Below, one piece after another: positions 16,689 to 26,437 of a stretch of 64,000 nt of DNA; the stretch's first letter is position 1, and each line of letters begins with the position of its first letter. The notes under the pieces were generated by a model. The model had not been told where the DNA came from and searched no databases. It saw only the letters and a program-made list of their open reading frames with translations. The stretch is from Lachnoclostridium sp. Marseille-P6806. GTDB lineage: Bacteria > Bacillota > Clostridia > Lachnospirales > Lachnospiraceae. A program made the translations under genes and the position numbers. Location of the stretch: contig NZ_LR130577.1 of the NCBI RefSeq assembly GCF_900625025.1, forward strand, positions 186,001 through 250,000. Direction: 5' to 3'.

Positions 16689-17813
16689 TCAGATCCATAT
16701 TCTGCATCGGAAGCCGTGCGGCTCCTCGCTGTCGAAGCGCACCCGCCACCCGTGATACCGGGCGATCTGCTTCACGAGCCGAAGCCCCAGCCCGTGCTCT
16801 CCGAGTCTCCGCGGGCGGAGATCATCCCTGCTGTTCAGCCGGGCCAGAGTGTCCGTGTCCGTCCCTTTCCCGTCGTCGGCAAGCTCAAGACAGTACCTGC
16901 GCCGCGGGCTTTTTGCCTCATCGAAGCGCAGGCTGATCCGGCAGCCGTCCGGATTGTGCCGCACGGCATTGTTGATCAGGTTTTCCAGAAGTCTGCGCGT
17001 CAGCTCCCTGCTGCAGCGGACACGCGTTTCGCAGGGCTCCTCCGCGATGACAAGTTCGAAAGTGTAGGGCTCCTCCCCGCGGGCGTTTACGGTGTCGGCC
17101 ACCACCTCCCGCAGGAGTCTCCCAAAGCTGAATTCCGTTTTCTCATAGCTCCCCATGCCGAAATCGAGCTTGCTCGACATGTTCAGATTCGCGACAAGAG
17201 AGCGTATTCTCAGCCCCTGCTCCTCCACAGCCGCCGCACGGGCCGCATTCCCCGGCTCCTCCGGATGCTTGCGGATATAGTCCGCATTGCCCAGCATCAG
17301 CGTGAGCGGCGTCCGTATGTCATGCGATACCCCCGCGATCCACTCTGTTCTCTCCTCCTCTCTTCTCCGTATCCATCTTTTCTGCAGGGCGAGCGGCGCC
17401 ATGATGAGCAGACAAATATTGAGAAGAAAAAGAAGCGGTATATATTTCATGAGCATATTCAGAAGAGAAATCTCAAACTCCAGATTGTACTTCCACACGG
17501 AGTTTTTCGGCCCGCCGATCACGAGGATGCCGCGATCCGCCACATAACTTTGCACCGGGTAATCGTCCAGATAATAGCGGGTAAAGCGCACGACATCCTG
17601 CAGCGTATAATCCCTGCGCAGCTCCTCCGGCAGCTCGTAGGCCGCCCCTGCCGCAGAGACATCCTGCACAATCGCGCTGTATTCCACAGGCTTCCCGTCT
17701 TCCCCAAAGAGAACCAGAAAGAAAAAAATCGCAATATCCGCAAACACCAGCAGCACCGCTATGAAGAGAAGCGCGATGACGATATATGCCGCATTTTTCA
17801 TATTCCTTATCAT
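16689..17813 (-). CDS. Sensor histidine kinase
   Basis: A 374-residue membrane kinase. TM1 is at about 7-32, an extracytoplasmic loop of about 90 residues follows, TM2 is near 125-145, then HisKA with VSHDIRTPLT near 167-176. HATPase_c follows, with the N-box ENLINNAVRHN near 268, ADDGKG near 305 and GLGLRLV near 332. The sizeable sensor loop resembles kinases that detect envelope-active peptides (NsrK/CprK type), not the loop-less BceS type. It follows the regulator gene; a mini R1 element fills the gap and provides GGGGA before the ATG. Start was set at 17813; TTG 17822 is in frame. Confidence 0.9.
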   Translation of the reverse strand: MIRNMKNAAYIVIALLFIAVLLVFADIAIFFFLVLFGEDGKPVEYSAIVQDVSAAGAAYELPEELRRDYTLQDVVRFTRYYLDDYPVQSYVADRGILVIGGPKNSVWKYNLEFEISLLNMLMKYIPLLFLLNICLLIMAPLALQKRWIRRREEERTEWIAGVSHDIRTPLTLMLGNADYIRKHPEEPGNAARAAAVEEQGLRIRSLVANLNMSSKLDFGMGSYEKTEFSFGRLLREVVADTVNARGEEPYTFELVIAEEPCETRVRCSRELTRRLLENLINNAVRHNPDGCRISLRFDEAKSPRRRYCLELADDGKGTDTDTLARLNSRDDLRPRRLGEHGLGLRLVKQIARYHGWRVRFDSEEPHGFRCRIWI

Positions 17814-17825
17814 AGATACCAATCC

Positions 17826-17861
17826 CCATGCCGAAACGCATCAGCGTGATTTTTCACACTA
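17826..17861 (-). repeat. R1 intergenic element, internally deleted mini copy
   Basis: Plus strand CCATGCCGAA is joined directly to ACGCATCAGCGTGATTTTT and CACACTA, so both termini of R1 are kept and the core is lost. Its distal end carries the TAG stop codon of the response regulator, and its proximal end reaches to 12 bases before the kinase start. Confidence 0.75.
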
Positions 17862-18569
17862 CTTCTCCAGCTTGTAGCCGAGCCCTCTGACCGTCAGAAG
17901 ATAGCGGGGCTTTGAGGGATCCTCCTCGATCTTTTCGCGCAGGTGACGCACATGCACGATGAGGGAGCTCTCAAGGCCGTAGCTTCCCTCCGGCCAGAGT
18001 GCGTCGCACAGCGCGTCGATGGTAACGATCCGCCCCCGGTTTTCCGCGAGCTTATGGAGCAGCGCATGCTCCTTGGCCGTGAGCCTCTGCTCCCCGTCCG
18101 GGCGCTTCACACTGCCCGCGTCAAAGGAAACCTCCGTATCGCCGAGCAGAAGCAGCTCTTCCTCCTGCTCTCTGCCCCGCGCCGTCCGACGCAGCACCGC
18201 CTTGACCCGCAGCAGAAGCTCCATGGGAAGAAACGGCTTCGTGATATAATCGTCGGCACCCAGTCCCAGTCCCCGCAGACGGTCGGCGTCCTCATCCCGC
18301 GCGGACAGAAAGATCACCGGCATCTCGCCGCATTTTCCCCCGCTCTGCAGCTCGCGGTACAGCGAAAATCCGTTTCCGTCCGGCAGCATCACGTCAAAGA
18401 TCGCGAGCTGATACTCCTTTTCCATGAGCCTGCGCCTTGCTCCGCGGCAGCTCGAGGCCGTATCAACAGAAAGTCCGTCCTCCGCCTCAAGGAGTTCCTT
18501 TACCATATCCCGCAGACCCGCCTCATCGTCGACGAGCAAAATCTCCATTGCACGCTTTCCCATCCGCAT
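17859..18569 (-). CDS. OmpR-family response regulator
   Basis: A 236-residue regulator. The receiver domain has the acidic pair in LLVDDE (about 11-16), the phosphoacceptor aspartate in AIFDVMLPDGNG near 60, and the lysine in DYITKPF near 111. The winged-helix domain shows LTAKEHALLHKLAEN near 170, LCDALW near 194 and VHVRHLREKIEEDP near 209, then VRGLGYKLEK. It is transcribed away from the exporter operon at 18780. Four 11-base-spaced AAGG repeats lie before that operon, which suggests it activates it. Its stop codon lies inside the mini R1 element. Confidence 0.93.
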   Translation of the reverse strand: MRMGKRAMEILLVDDEAGLRDMVKELLEAEDGLSVDTASSCRGARRRLMEKEYQLAIFDVMLPDGNGFSLYRELQSGGKCGEMPVIFLSARDEDADRLRGLGLGADDYITKPFLPMELLLRVKAVLRRTARGREQEEELLLLGDTEVSFDAGSVKRPDGEQRLTAKEHALLHKLAENRGRIVTIDALCDALWPEGSYGLESSLIVHVRHLREKIEEDPSKPRYLLTVRGLGYKLEK

Positions 18570-18695
18570 CGTCCTCTCTCCGCGCCATCTCTTTTCTCTG
18601 CGCCATCCTTTTTCCGCGCCGGCAGACCCGCGCGGAAAGCACGCTTACAGCATAGCCTCCCCTCCCCGCGCAATCCATGCCGCACGGGGATTCTT

Positions 18696-18739
18696 AAGGT
18701 AACGCTAAGGCAAACGCAAGGTTTTCGCAAGGGAGATTC
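18696..18739 (+). promoter_or_regulatory. OmpR/PhoB-type direct-repeat operator
   Basis: AAGG starts at 18696, 18707, 18718 and 18729, an exact 11-base period, with CGC shared between the first three repeats. A TATTCT box follows at 18742-18747, ten bases after the last AAGG. Tandem 11-base direct repeats replacing a -35 box are the usual binding sites of activating OmpR-family regulators. Confidence 0.65.
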
Positions 18740-18779
18740 TGTATTCTGTCCTTGACATCAATCATCACGGAGGATTCCT

Positions 18780-19501
<722 letters not shown>

Positions 19502-19505
<4 letters not shown>

Positions 19506-21028
19506 AAACATTCGGCGCATGGAAGAGCTTTCGTCTGGAATTTCTGAAATTCCGAAGAAAGCCCACCATTCTTCTGGTGCTCGCACTCGCCGTCATCGAC
19601 GGCCTCTATCTGTACGCGGGAAACAGGACAGGCCGCAGCTCCAAGGCCCCGTCATGGCAGTCCCTGCTGTTTGCCCTCTCCATCATCAACGGAATATTTC
19701 TTTCCATTCTGGCCGCCGTTCTCGCGAGCCGGAGCATGGATCTGGAACACAAGGGCGACACATGGTATCTTCTACACACGCTCCAGTCCGGGCCGTCCCT
19801 CTACGGGGGCAAGCTCCTGTCCGGTCTGTTCTGGCTCACGCTGTTCTGCCTGCTGCAGGATGCCGCCCTGCTGCTCCCCGGAAAGCTCCTCGGCACGCCG
19901 GAGTTTCCTCCCGCGCGGATGCTTCTGCTCCTGAACCTCGGCGAGCTCGCCGCCGCGATGGTGCTCTATGAGCTGCAGTGCATTCTCTCGCTCATTCTGC
20001 CGAATCAGTTTGCCGCACTTTCCGTCAGTATGGGAGGAACGCTCGCCGGTCTCTTCCTGATGTTTGTGAGCCGCAGCGCCTCCATCCCGTGGACGCTGAT
20101 CATCTCTCTGGGCGTCGTGCGGATGAACTATGACGAGCTCTCCCGCAGCGCCTCCTATTATTGGGAGCTTCCCCCGGCGTCCGCGTATATCGTCACCGCG
20201 CTCTATCTCGTTCTCTTCCTCCGGGGCGGGCTGGCCCTGTACACCCGCATGGAGGAGGGCTCGGTCCTGCGCACGTCCGCCGTGCTCCGGAAGTCCCGCT
20301 CCGTGCACACCCTGTGGCCGGCAGAGCTCATCAAGCTCCGGCGGTCTCCGGTCTGGATCGCATTCTTTGCGCTTCCTCTCATTTCCGCATTCATCGGGAC
20401 CATAAATTTTATGCAGAATCAGGGCGTGCTGAGCTTCACATGGGACTCGCTCTGGACGCAGCACTCCCTCTTTCTGGGGATATTTTTTCTGCCCCCTCTC
20501 ATTGGGATATTCTGCAGCCTCCTCTGGCGCATGGAGCACACGGGGACAAACTGGAACCTCATCCTCACGCTGGAGTCCGCCGCAAAGCTCGTGCGGGACA
20601 AGCTCCTTGCCGCCGCGGGCGTCTCCGCCCTGTGCATACTTTGGACAGCCCTGCTCTTTGTCCTGTGCGGAAAGCTGCTCGGCCTTAGCGACCCGGTGCC
20701 TGCCGCGTTCGGGCAGCACCTCCTCTTCGGCATTCTCGCCTGTGCGGTGATCGCCTCGTTCCAGAGCTTTCTCTCACTCGTCATCCGCTCCTTTGCCGTT
20801 CCGGTCGGCATCGCGGCCGCCGGGAGTCTCGCCGGGATGATGTGCCTCGTAAAGGGCTGGGATTACGCACTGCCCTTTTCGCTCCTCCAGCTCGGCATGG
20901 GGAGCAGCAATCTCACGGAAAGCGTCCGGGCTCTCCCGTTTCTTCTTGCCGGCATGATCTATATTGCGCTGTGCTTCGGCCTCAGCGTGCTGTACATCCG
21001 GCGCACGGACGTGAAAACACATGAATAG
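19502..21028 (+). CDS. ABC-2 permease, two lantibiotic-immunity permease units fused
   Basis: A 508-residue membrane protein made of two similar halves. Residues about 1-250 open with SFRLEFLKFRRKPTILLVLA, and residues about 262-508 open again with LWPAELIKLRRSPVWIAFFA. Each half then has about six hydrophobic helices. In the lantibiotic self-protection exporters (EpiEG, MutEG, SpaEG) these two units are usually separate genes of about 240-250 residues. Here they form one chain. It is translationally coupled to the ATPase gene and ends inside a perfect terminator stem. Confidence 0.85.
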
Positions 21029-21060
21029 GAGCGCCGCGGCGCTCCTATTCATGTGTTTAT
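21015..21060 (+). terminator. Perfect 22-bp stem terminator shared by convergent genes
   Basis: AAACACATGAATAGGAGCGC pairs without mismatch with its complement through position 21058, followed by TTTATTTC. The permease stop codon TAG lies in the left arm. The minus-strand gene ends at 21067, so it may work in both directions. Confidence 0.8.
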
Positions 21061-21066
21061 TTCACT

Positions 21067-22635
21067 TTACTCAATCTCGTTTTTCTTCTCCTCCTCGTGA
21101 TACTCTTTCTCCGTGTTGACGTTCCACACATTGCTGTGATCGGTGCTGCCGGAGAGAATATCCTTTACCGCCTCGAAGCTCGTGCACATGGAATGATCGA
21201 TATTGTTGTAGCGGTGCTGCCCGTTCCGTCCCACGCAGAACAGGTTCGGAATCGTATCAAGATACGCCCGCAGCTCATCCATCTGCGCATAGCTGTCAAA
21301 ATAGGCGGGATAGGCTTTCCGGACGCGCTCCACATGATAATCCAACACCTCGTCCGGGGAGCCGATGAGCTTCAGCCTGACCATCTCCGAGATCCCGAGC
21401 CCGGCAAATGCATCGTCGCTCATGCTCCACATCGCGTCGCCCTCGTTGCAGAAATATTCAAGTCCCATCCAGACCGTGTGCTCCAGATCCTTTACCATAT
21501 AGGGCGACCAGTTGTTGTAAATCTGAAAGCGTCCCATCTGCACGGAGCGGTCGTGCACATAGACCCAGTTGTCGGGCACGATGTTCCCGACCGTCTTCCT
21601 GCCCGTCCGGTTTTCGAGCCCGAGACGCGGAATCAGCACGCCCACCGTCATATAATCCCGGTAGGGCAGCCCCCCGGCGATTTTTGCCGCGTTCTCCGGC
21701 ACGTCATTCATCCCGGCCACAAGATCCCGGATCGGCATGGAGGAAATGACGACGTCCCCCTCCATCTCGTGCGTCTCTCCGTCCTGCTCATAGAGAAGCG
21801 TCGTCAGCCGGTTCTCCGCGTTCTTCCTGAGCCCGGTCACGCGGGCATGACGACGTATCGTCCCTCCCCGCTTCTCGATCTCCGCCGCCGTGACGTCCCA
21901 CAGCTCGCCGGGCCCGAGCTTCGGATAGGAAAATTCCTCGATGAGCGAGGTCTCCACTTTCCGGTTCTTTCTCCCGAGCTGCTTCTCAAGCGCATTTTTC
22001 AGAACCGCACGGATTGAAACACCCTTGACGCGCTGCGCCCCCCACGACGGGTCGATCTGGCTCGGGTGGCGTCCCCACAGGTTCTCGGTGTAGTGCTCAA
22101 AAAACATGCTGTACAGCCTGCGCCCGAAGCGATTGATATAAAAGTCCTCAAGAGAGCGCTCCGGCCGCTTGCGAAGACAGACCGCAAGATAGCTGCACCC
22201 GGCTGCAATCGTCGCTTTCAGCCCCATGTTGCGGAACGTCTCGGCCTTGATCGTGATCGGATAGTCAAAAAATTTCTGATTAAAGAAAATGCGGGAGACG
22301 CGGCTCCTGCGGAGCATGACGCGGTCCTCTTTCTCCGGATCGGGCCCTCCCGGCTGCAGGGTCGGCACTCTCCCCAGCAGTCGGTCGTCCAGCGCCGGCG
22401 CCCCCTGCATCGGCAGCATATTCTGCCACCACGCATTGACCTCCGGCACCTTGGAGAAAAAGCGATGCCCGCCCATATCCATCCGGTTCCCGTTATGGCA
22501 GACGGTCCGCGAAATTCCGCCGAAGCTCCCGCTCTCCTCAAATACGACGACCTCGTATTCCCCGGAGCGGACGAGCAGTTCATAGGCGGCAGTCAGACCG
22601 GCAGGCCCGGCGCCGATAATAAGAGCTTTTTTCAT
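21067..22635 (-). CDS. FAD-dependent oxidoreductase, UDP-galactopyranose-mutase-like superfamily
   Basis: A 522-residue flavoprotein. The N-terminal dinucleotide-binding motif is [15 protein letters not shown] at residues 6-20, then [17 protein letters not shown] and [31 protein letters not shown] is near 190, and the C-terminal flavin segment [16 protein letters not shown] near 483. The arrangement matches the NAD(P)-binding_8 amine-oxidase/UGM superfamily often found in polysaccharide clusters; the reaction is unknown. The start at 22635 has GGAGA six bases upstream, and the 14-residue N-terminal extension in the longer frame was rejected. It is the distal gene of the acyl-modification cluster. 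Confidence 0.8.
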   Translation of the reverse strand: MKKALIIGAGPAGLTAAYELLVRSGEYEVVVFEESGSFGGISRTVCHNGNRMDMGGHRFFSKVPEVNAWWQNMLPMQGAPALDDRLLGRVPTLQPGGPDPEKEDRVMLRRSRVSRIFFNQKFFDYPITIKAETFRNMGLKATIAAGCSYLAVCLRKRPERSLEDFYINRFGRRLYSMFFEHYTENLWGRHPSQIDPSWGAQRVKGVSIRAVLKNALEKQLGRKNRKVETSLIEEFSYPKLGPGELWDVTAAEIEKRGGTIRRHARVTGLRKNAENRLTTLLYEQDGETHEMEGDVVISSMPIRDLVAGMNDVPENAAKIAGGLPYRDYMTVGVLIPRLGLENRTGRKTVGNIVPDNWVYVHDRSVQMGRFQIYNNWSPYMVKDLEHTVWMGLEYFCNEGDAMWSMSDDAFAGLGISEMVRLKLIGSPDEVLDYHVERVRKAYPAYFDSYAQMDELRAYLDTIPNLFCVGRNGQHRYNNIDHSMCTSFEAVKDILSGSTDHSNVWNVNTEKEYHEEEKKNEIE

Positions 22636-22777
22636 AAGTAATCTCCACACCAAAGCGTTTCCCGGCAAAACACGCAAAGCACTTGATAAAACAACACTTG
22701 TTTTATTCTACCATCGAAAAAAAGGAAAGGAACCCGCCGCCCCCGCCGCAGGCTCCCGGAAATATGGACCGGCCCCG

Positions 22778-24304
22778 TCAGAAGCCGGCATAAATAAACG
22801 CGCCCGAGCTGTAACCCGGTCCGTAATTGCCAAAAATAATGACAAAGAACAGAAGTCCCATCCACAGGCACCAGCGAAGCGGGAGCGGCTTCCCGGCAAT
22901 GCGCTCCCGCACATCTCCCGTTCCTCCGCCCCGGAGCGGCCTCTGCTCCATGACCGACACCGCTCCCAGCGCAAGAACGGAGAGCGCGAGGATCACGAGC
23001 TCCGCCCCGTCGAGCCCCAGAGAGAGAATGCTCCTCCGTTCCGCGCTCAAAAAGTCCGCTCCCCGGACCGCCGTGCGCTGCCAGCCGTTTGCCAGCATAC
23101 CGAGCGCGTCGCCGGCCGATGCGGCGCGGAAAAACACGTTTCCGATGTTAACAAGAAAAAAGGTGCGCGCCACGCGGAAGCCGTCCGCCGCCCGGCCCTT
23201 GGTCGGAATATGGCATTTCGGGAGGAGCTTCTGCCAGAACGGGAGCGTCGCCTCGCCGAAAACCATGTAAAACCAGTGCAGAAGACCGGAGCCGATCACA
23301 TATTTCACATCGCCGCCGTGCCACAGACCGATGGCCAGCCAGAGAAGAAACATCGCGGCATATGTTGTGAGCTGCTTGCCCGCTTTTTTCCCCAGTCTCC
23401 TGCGAAGCGTCTTTCCCAGACGGATGAAAAGAGCCGTGCGCAGCAGCGGATAAAACACGTAGTTCCTCATCCACACGCCGAGGCTCGCATGCCATCTGCG
23501 CCAGTATTCCGCAATCGACTTTGAGAAAAAGGGCTGTGAAAAGTTTTCCGGCAGCGTGATGCCGAACGTCTCCGACACACCCAGAACGATGTCCATGCAG
23601 CCGGAAAAATCAGTGTAGAGCTGAATCGTGAACATGACGGCGCCGAACCAGATCCATGCGCCCCGGTATTGTTCATAGTAATCGAACACCGCGTTTGCCA
23701 GCACCGCCGCCCGCTCCGCAATCACGAGCTTTTTGAAAAATCCCCAGAGCATCCTCTGAAATCCGCGGGTCACGCGGAGATAATCCAGCGTGTGGGCCTC
23801 AAAAAGCTGACTGCCGTGTTCGCGGAACACCGTGATCGGCCCGGACGTCATCAGCGGGAAAAAGAGCCCGTACAGTGCAAGACGAAAGGGATTCGGCAGA
23901 AACTCCGCGATGCCGTTGTACACGTCGATCAGATAGCCCGTGAGAATAAAGGTATAATAGGAAATGCCGAGCGGAATGGCGAGCCCGCCGCCGAAGCGGA
24001 GATATTTCAGAAGCGCCAGCGAGCCGAGGAGAAGAAAAACGCCGAAAAACAGCGCCGCTCTTCGCCGTCCCGCCGCCTCCGCCGCGCTGCTCCGGACGAT
24101 CATGAACGAGCAAAACCATGTGACCAGCACCGCGGAAACCGGCCAGAGTATCGCCGCTCCTCCGCCGCCCGCCTGATAGAACACCGCGCTCGCAAGGAGA
24201 AGAAGCACCCACTGCAGTTTTTTCTTCCACGGATCGGGAATCAGATAATAGAGCAGCAGCACCGCCGCATAAAATATCAGAAAAAAGAACGAGGTGATTT
24301 CCAT
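22778..24304 (-). CDS. MBOAT family O-acyltransferase (copy 2 of cluster)
   Basis: A 508-residue polytopic membrane acyltransferase of the AlgI/DltB type. SFFFLIFYAAVLLLYYLIPD opens the protein, FTIQLYTDFSGCMDIVLGVS is near 240, YWRRWHASLGVWMRNYVFYP near 275, and the catalytic histidine region LWHGGDVKYVIGSGLLHW near 345. These enzymes pass an acyl group from a carrier through the membrane to a wall or capsular polymer. The ATG at 24304 follows AAGGA by nine bases. It is related to the MBOAT at 26438-27859 but clearly not a recent duplicate. Confidence 0.9.
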   Translation of the reverse strand: MEITSFFFLIFYAAVLLLYYLIPDPWKKKLQWVLLLLASAVFYQAGGGGAAILWPVSAVLVTWFCSFMIVRSSAAEAAGRRRAALFFGVFLLLGSLALLKYLRFGGGLAIPLGISYYTFILTGYLIDVYNGIAEFLPNPFRLALYGLFFPLMTSGPITVFREHGSQLFEAHTLDYLRVTRGFQRMLWGFFKKLVIAERAAVLANAVFDYYEQYRGAWIWFGAVMFTIQLYTDFSGCMDIVLGVSETFGITLPENFSQPFFSKSIAEYWRRWHASLGVWMRNYVFYPLLRTALFIRLGKTLRRRLGKKAGKQLTTYAAMFLLWLAIGLWHGGDVKYVIGSGLLHWFYMVFGEATLPFWQKLLPKCHIPTKGRAADGFRVARTFFLVNIGNVFFRAASAGDALGMLANGWQRTAVRGADFLSAERRSILSLGLDGAELVILALSVLALGAVSVMEQRPLRGGGTGDVRERIAGKPLPLRWCLWMGLLFFVIIFGNYGPGYSSGAFIYAGF

Positions 24305-24385
24305 GAAACGGAATCCTTCCGATTGAAAAATCAGAGCGGCCGATATATCCTGTTGCCAGAGCGTCAACCATCTGATAAAGGAATA

Positions 24386-24420
24386 GCGTAAAAAATCAGC
24401 GCATCGGCGTGATTTTTTAT
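24386..24420 (-). repeat. R1 distal hairpin only
   Basis: Minus strand TAAAAAATCACGCCGATGCG followed by CTGATTTTTTACGC matches hairpin 1 of R1. No core or start-proximal end is attached. It lies directly before the VOC gene. Confidence 0.6.
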
Positions 24421-24432
24421 ATGGTAATTTCT

Positions 24433-24855
24433 ATGCTGGATCTGAACATACATCATATCGGTTATCTGGTAAAAAAGGGAGGCCCCGCACTGCAGGCGTT
24501 TCTGGCGCTGGGCTATACGCTGCGTCAGGACTGGGTCCGCGACACGCTCCGGGGCATTGATATCTGCTTTGTGGAAAAGGACGGCGTGCAGCTCGAGCTG
24601 GTCTGCCCCTTTACAAAGGACTCGACCGTTTCCGGTCTCCTGTCGCGCTGTAAGAACACGCCCTATCATATCTGCTATGAGAGTCATTCCCTCGCGGAGG
24701 ATCTCCCGGTGCTCCGGGAGGCAGGGTATCTGCCCGTCACCGAGGCCAAGCCGGCTCCCGCCTGCGGCGGACGGCCCGTCCAGTTCTTTCTGCACCCGGC
24801 GCTGGGAATGATCGAGCTTGTGGAGAAAGACGGAGGCCCCGCTCTCTCCACATGA
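24433..24855 (+). CDS. VOC (glyoxalase/methylmalonyl-CoA epimerase-like) family protein
   Basis: A 140-residue protein with two beta-alpha-beta-beta-beta units. It begins LNIHHIGYLVK (first metal-ligand histidine), continues IDICFVEKDGVQLELVCP, TPYHICYESHSLAEDL for the second unit and GMIELVEKDG at the end. VOC enzymes bind a metal and act on small carbonyl or CoA/ACP-linked acids. It is the only plus-strand gene in an otherwise minus-strand cluster and is flanked by R1 fragments. The start could instead be ATG 24421; neither has a clear ribosome site. A role in acyl-group chemistry is inferred from context. Confidence 0.75.
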   Translation: MLDLNIHHIGYLVKKGGPALQAFLALGYTLRQDWVRDTLRGIDICFVEKDGVQLELVCPFTKDSTVSGLLSRCKNTPYHICYESHSLAEDLPVLREAGYLPVTEAKPAPACGGRPVQFFLHPALGMIELVEKDGGPALST

Positions 24856-24856
24856 T

Positions 24857-24898
24857 TCTCCATGCCGAAGCACTTTGTGCGAGGCACGCGCCGTAAAA
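24857..24898 (-). repeat. R1 intergenic element, start-proximal end only
   Basis: Plus strand CCATGCCGAAGCACTTTGTG then CGAGGCACGCGCCGTAAAA is a near-exact match to the start-proximal end of full R1 copies, but its GCTTCGGCATGGAGA end faces no minus-strand gene. The VOC gene lies there in the opposite direction. Confidence 0.75.
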
Positions 24899-24998
24899 GC
24901 ACCCTGCGCCGGCGCGCAGAGATGCGAGCCGCTCTGCAGTTCATATCCGGTAATGCGCCATGCTCTCTGAATCATACGGATGTGCACTGTCGGGGGCA

Positions 24999-25253
24999 TT
25001 ACGATACGGGAATCGACCCCTTTGCCGCGATGATCTCCGCCATTTCTCCCACATTCTTCATGGTCACGATCTGTCCCATGGCAAACTTCACGCCGAATTC
25101 CTGCTCGACCGCCGCAATCAGATTGATGTGCTCGAGAGAGTCCCAACCGTCGATATCCGCCGCCGTCGTATGCTCGTCCACGGTGATGTCCTCGTCGTCG
25201 AATACATCCCGGAACACCTCGTTCAGCCTCCTGTAAATTTCATTCCTGTCCAT
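24999..25253 (-). CDS. Acyl carrier protein
   Basis: An 84-residue acidic carrier. The phosphopantetheine serine lies in GWDSLEHINLI at about residues 37-47, the canonical DSL motif. Helix I reads NEIYRRLNEVFRDVFDDEDI. It is too far from any fatty-acid synthesis genes to be assumed the housekeeping carrier. Its position after AlgX-like, MBOAT and FkbH-like genes suggests it carries the acyl or glyceryl unit made by the HAD-IIIC protein for the MBOATs. The gene starts 20 bases after the AlgX-like gene stops. Confidence 0.9.
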   Translation of the reverse strand: MDRNEIYRRLNEVFRDVFDDEDITVDEHTTAADIDGWDSLEHINLIAAVEQEFGVKFAMGQIVTMKNVGEMAEIIAAKGSIPVS

Positions 25254-25273
25254 GAATTTTCCTTTCCTTTCCG

Positions 25274-26422
25274 TCAGTCCGTGACGGAAATTCCGCCCGA
25301 AACCGAAAATCTCCCGAGATTCGCGATATAGCGCTCCACTGTTTCGTATACGACCACGTCCGGCTTTTCCCTCTCCAAATCCTCCGGACTGTATTTGTAA
25401 TAGAACGCATCATACATATGATTGAAATTCGCCGCCACGTAGAGAGAAAGCATCGAGGAGAACGAATCGCCGATCATCATGACGTTCCGCGGATCGCCGT
25501 CCATCGCCGGGTTGTTGTAGCTGAACACCGTGCTCATATCGTCAGTAGTCATTTCAATGCTGTGCAGGGTATAGCCGCGCAGCGTCTCCGCCGGGTCATC
25601 CTTAAGCACATTTCCGAGATGAAGAAGCCGCGCCAGATCGTAGACCGGGATCGGGCCCTCGTCGACCGCCAGCGCCTCCAGCGGAGGAATGTCGTGAATC
25701 CCGAGCTGCGTGTTCAGAGCATAGGCGCCCAGAAAAGCGCCCTTATGATTCCAGTGCGTATCGTACTTGAAATAGAGCTGCGTCTCCGGATGCAGGGTCC
25801 GGTACTCCCGCAGCGACTCATAGGCGTTGACGACCGGCACATCCGTATTCTGTCGCAGATAGTCCGTCACCTGCTCCAGCCGTCCGTAGGAGGTGAGAGC
25901 TCCGTAGACCTCCGGCATCTGATCCGCATAGGCTCTCTCCTTGTTCGGACAGAGCATAACCACGAACTGCTGCACGCCCTGCGCCGCAAAGTCCGCTTTC
26001 ATCTGCATGACGTTCGCCGCGATCTGCTGCAGCTCCTCCTGCGAAAAAAGATTCGTCCCCTGATAATCAGCGATCGGATCCTCTCCGTTTGCCTGCGAGC
26101 CCTTGTAGAAGAGCCAGCCGTCCTTTCCGATGATGACCGTGTCCGAGGCCGTGCTCCTGAAGATCCGGTAATCAATAAGGCCGCTCAGCATGCCGAGCTG
26201 ATTGCGGAAAGGAAGCGCGTCCTTAAAGTAGCTCTCGAACGCCGCGGGAAAGCTCTGCAGGCTCTCCAGACTGATGGAAAGCACCGGCCGCGGCGCGAGC
26301 CGCCGATTTTCATAATTTGCCGAATCGACCAGATGCTTCCCCACCGTCCGGAAGAACACCACCGGCAGGGCAAGAAACACGACAAAGACTGCAATATAGA
26401 AAAACTGAACCGCTTTTTTCAT
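25274..26422 (-). CDS. AlgX/AlgJ-like SGNH acyltransferase, membrane anchored
   Basis: A 382-residue protein with one N-terminal signal anchor (about 5-25) and an extracytoplasmic SGNH-like domain. DGWLFYKGS near 102, KYDTHWNHKGAF near 218 and MIGDSFSS near 318 match the Asp-His pair and the catalytic Ser block of alginate O-acetylation proteins AlgX/AlgJ. It should finish transfer of an acyl group handed over by the adjacent MBOAT onto a surface polymer. The start lies 15 bases after the MBOAT stop, so the genes are co-transcribed. Confidence 0.85.
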   Translation of the reverse strand: MKKAVQFFYIAVFVVFLALPVVFFRTVGKHLVDSANYENRRLAPRPVLSISLESLQSFPAAFESYFKDALPFRNQLGMLSGLIDYRIFRSTASDTVIIGKDGWLFYKGSQANGEDPIADYQGTNLFSQEELQQIAANVMQMKADFAAQGVQQFVVMLCPNKERAYADQMPEVYGALTSYGRLEQVTDYLRQNTDVPVVNAYESLREYRTLHPETQLYFKYDTHWNHKGAFLGAYALNTQLGIHDIPPLEALAVDEGPIPVYDLARLLHLGNVLKDDPAETLRGYTLHSIEMTTDDMSTVFSYNNPAMDGDPRNVMMIGDSFSSMLSLYVAANFNHMYDAFYYKYSPEDLEREKPDVVVYETVERYIANLGRFSVSGGISVTD

Positions 26423-26437
26423 CCGACTCCGTTCTCC

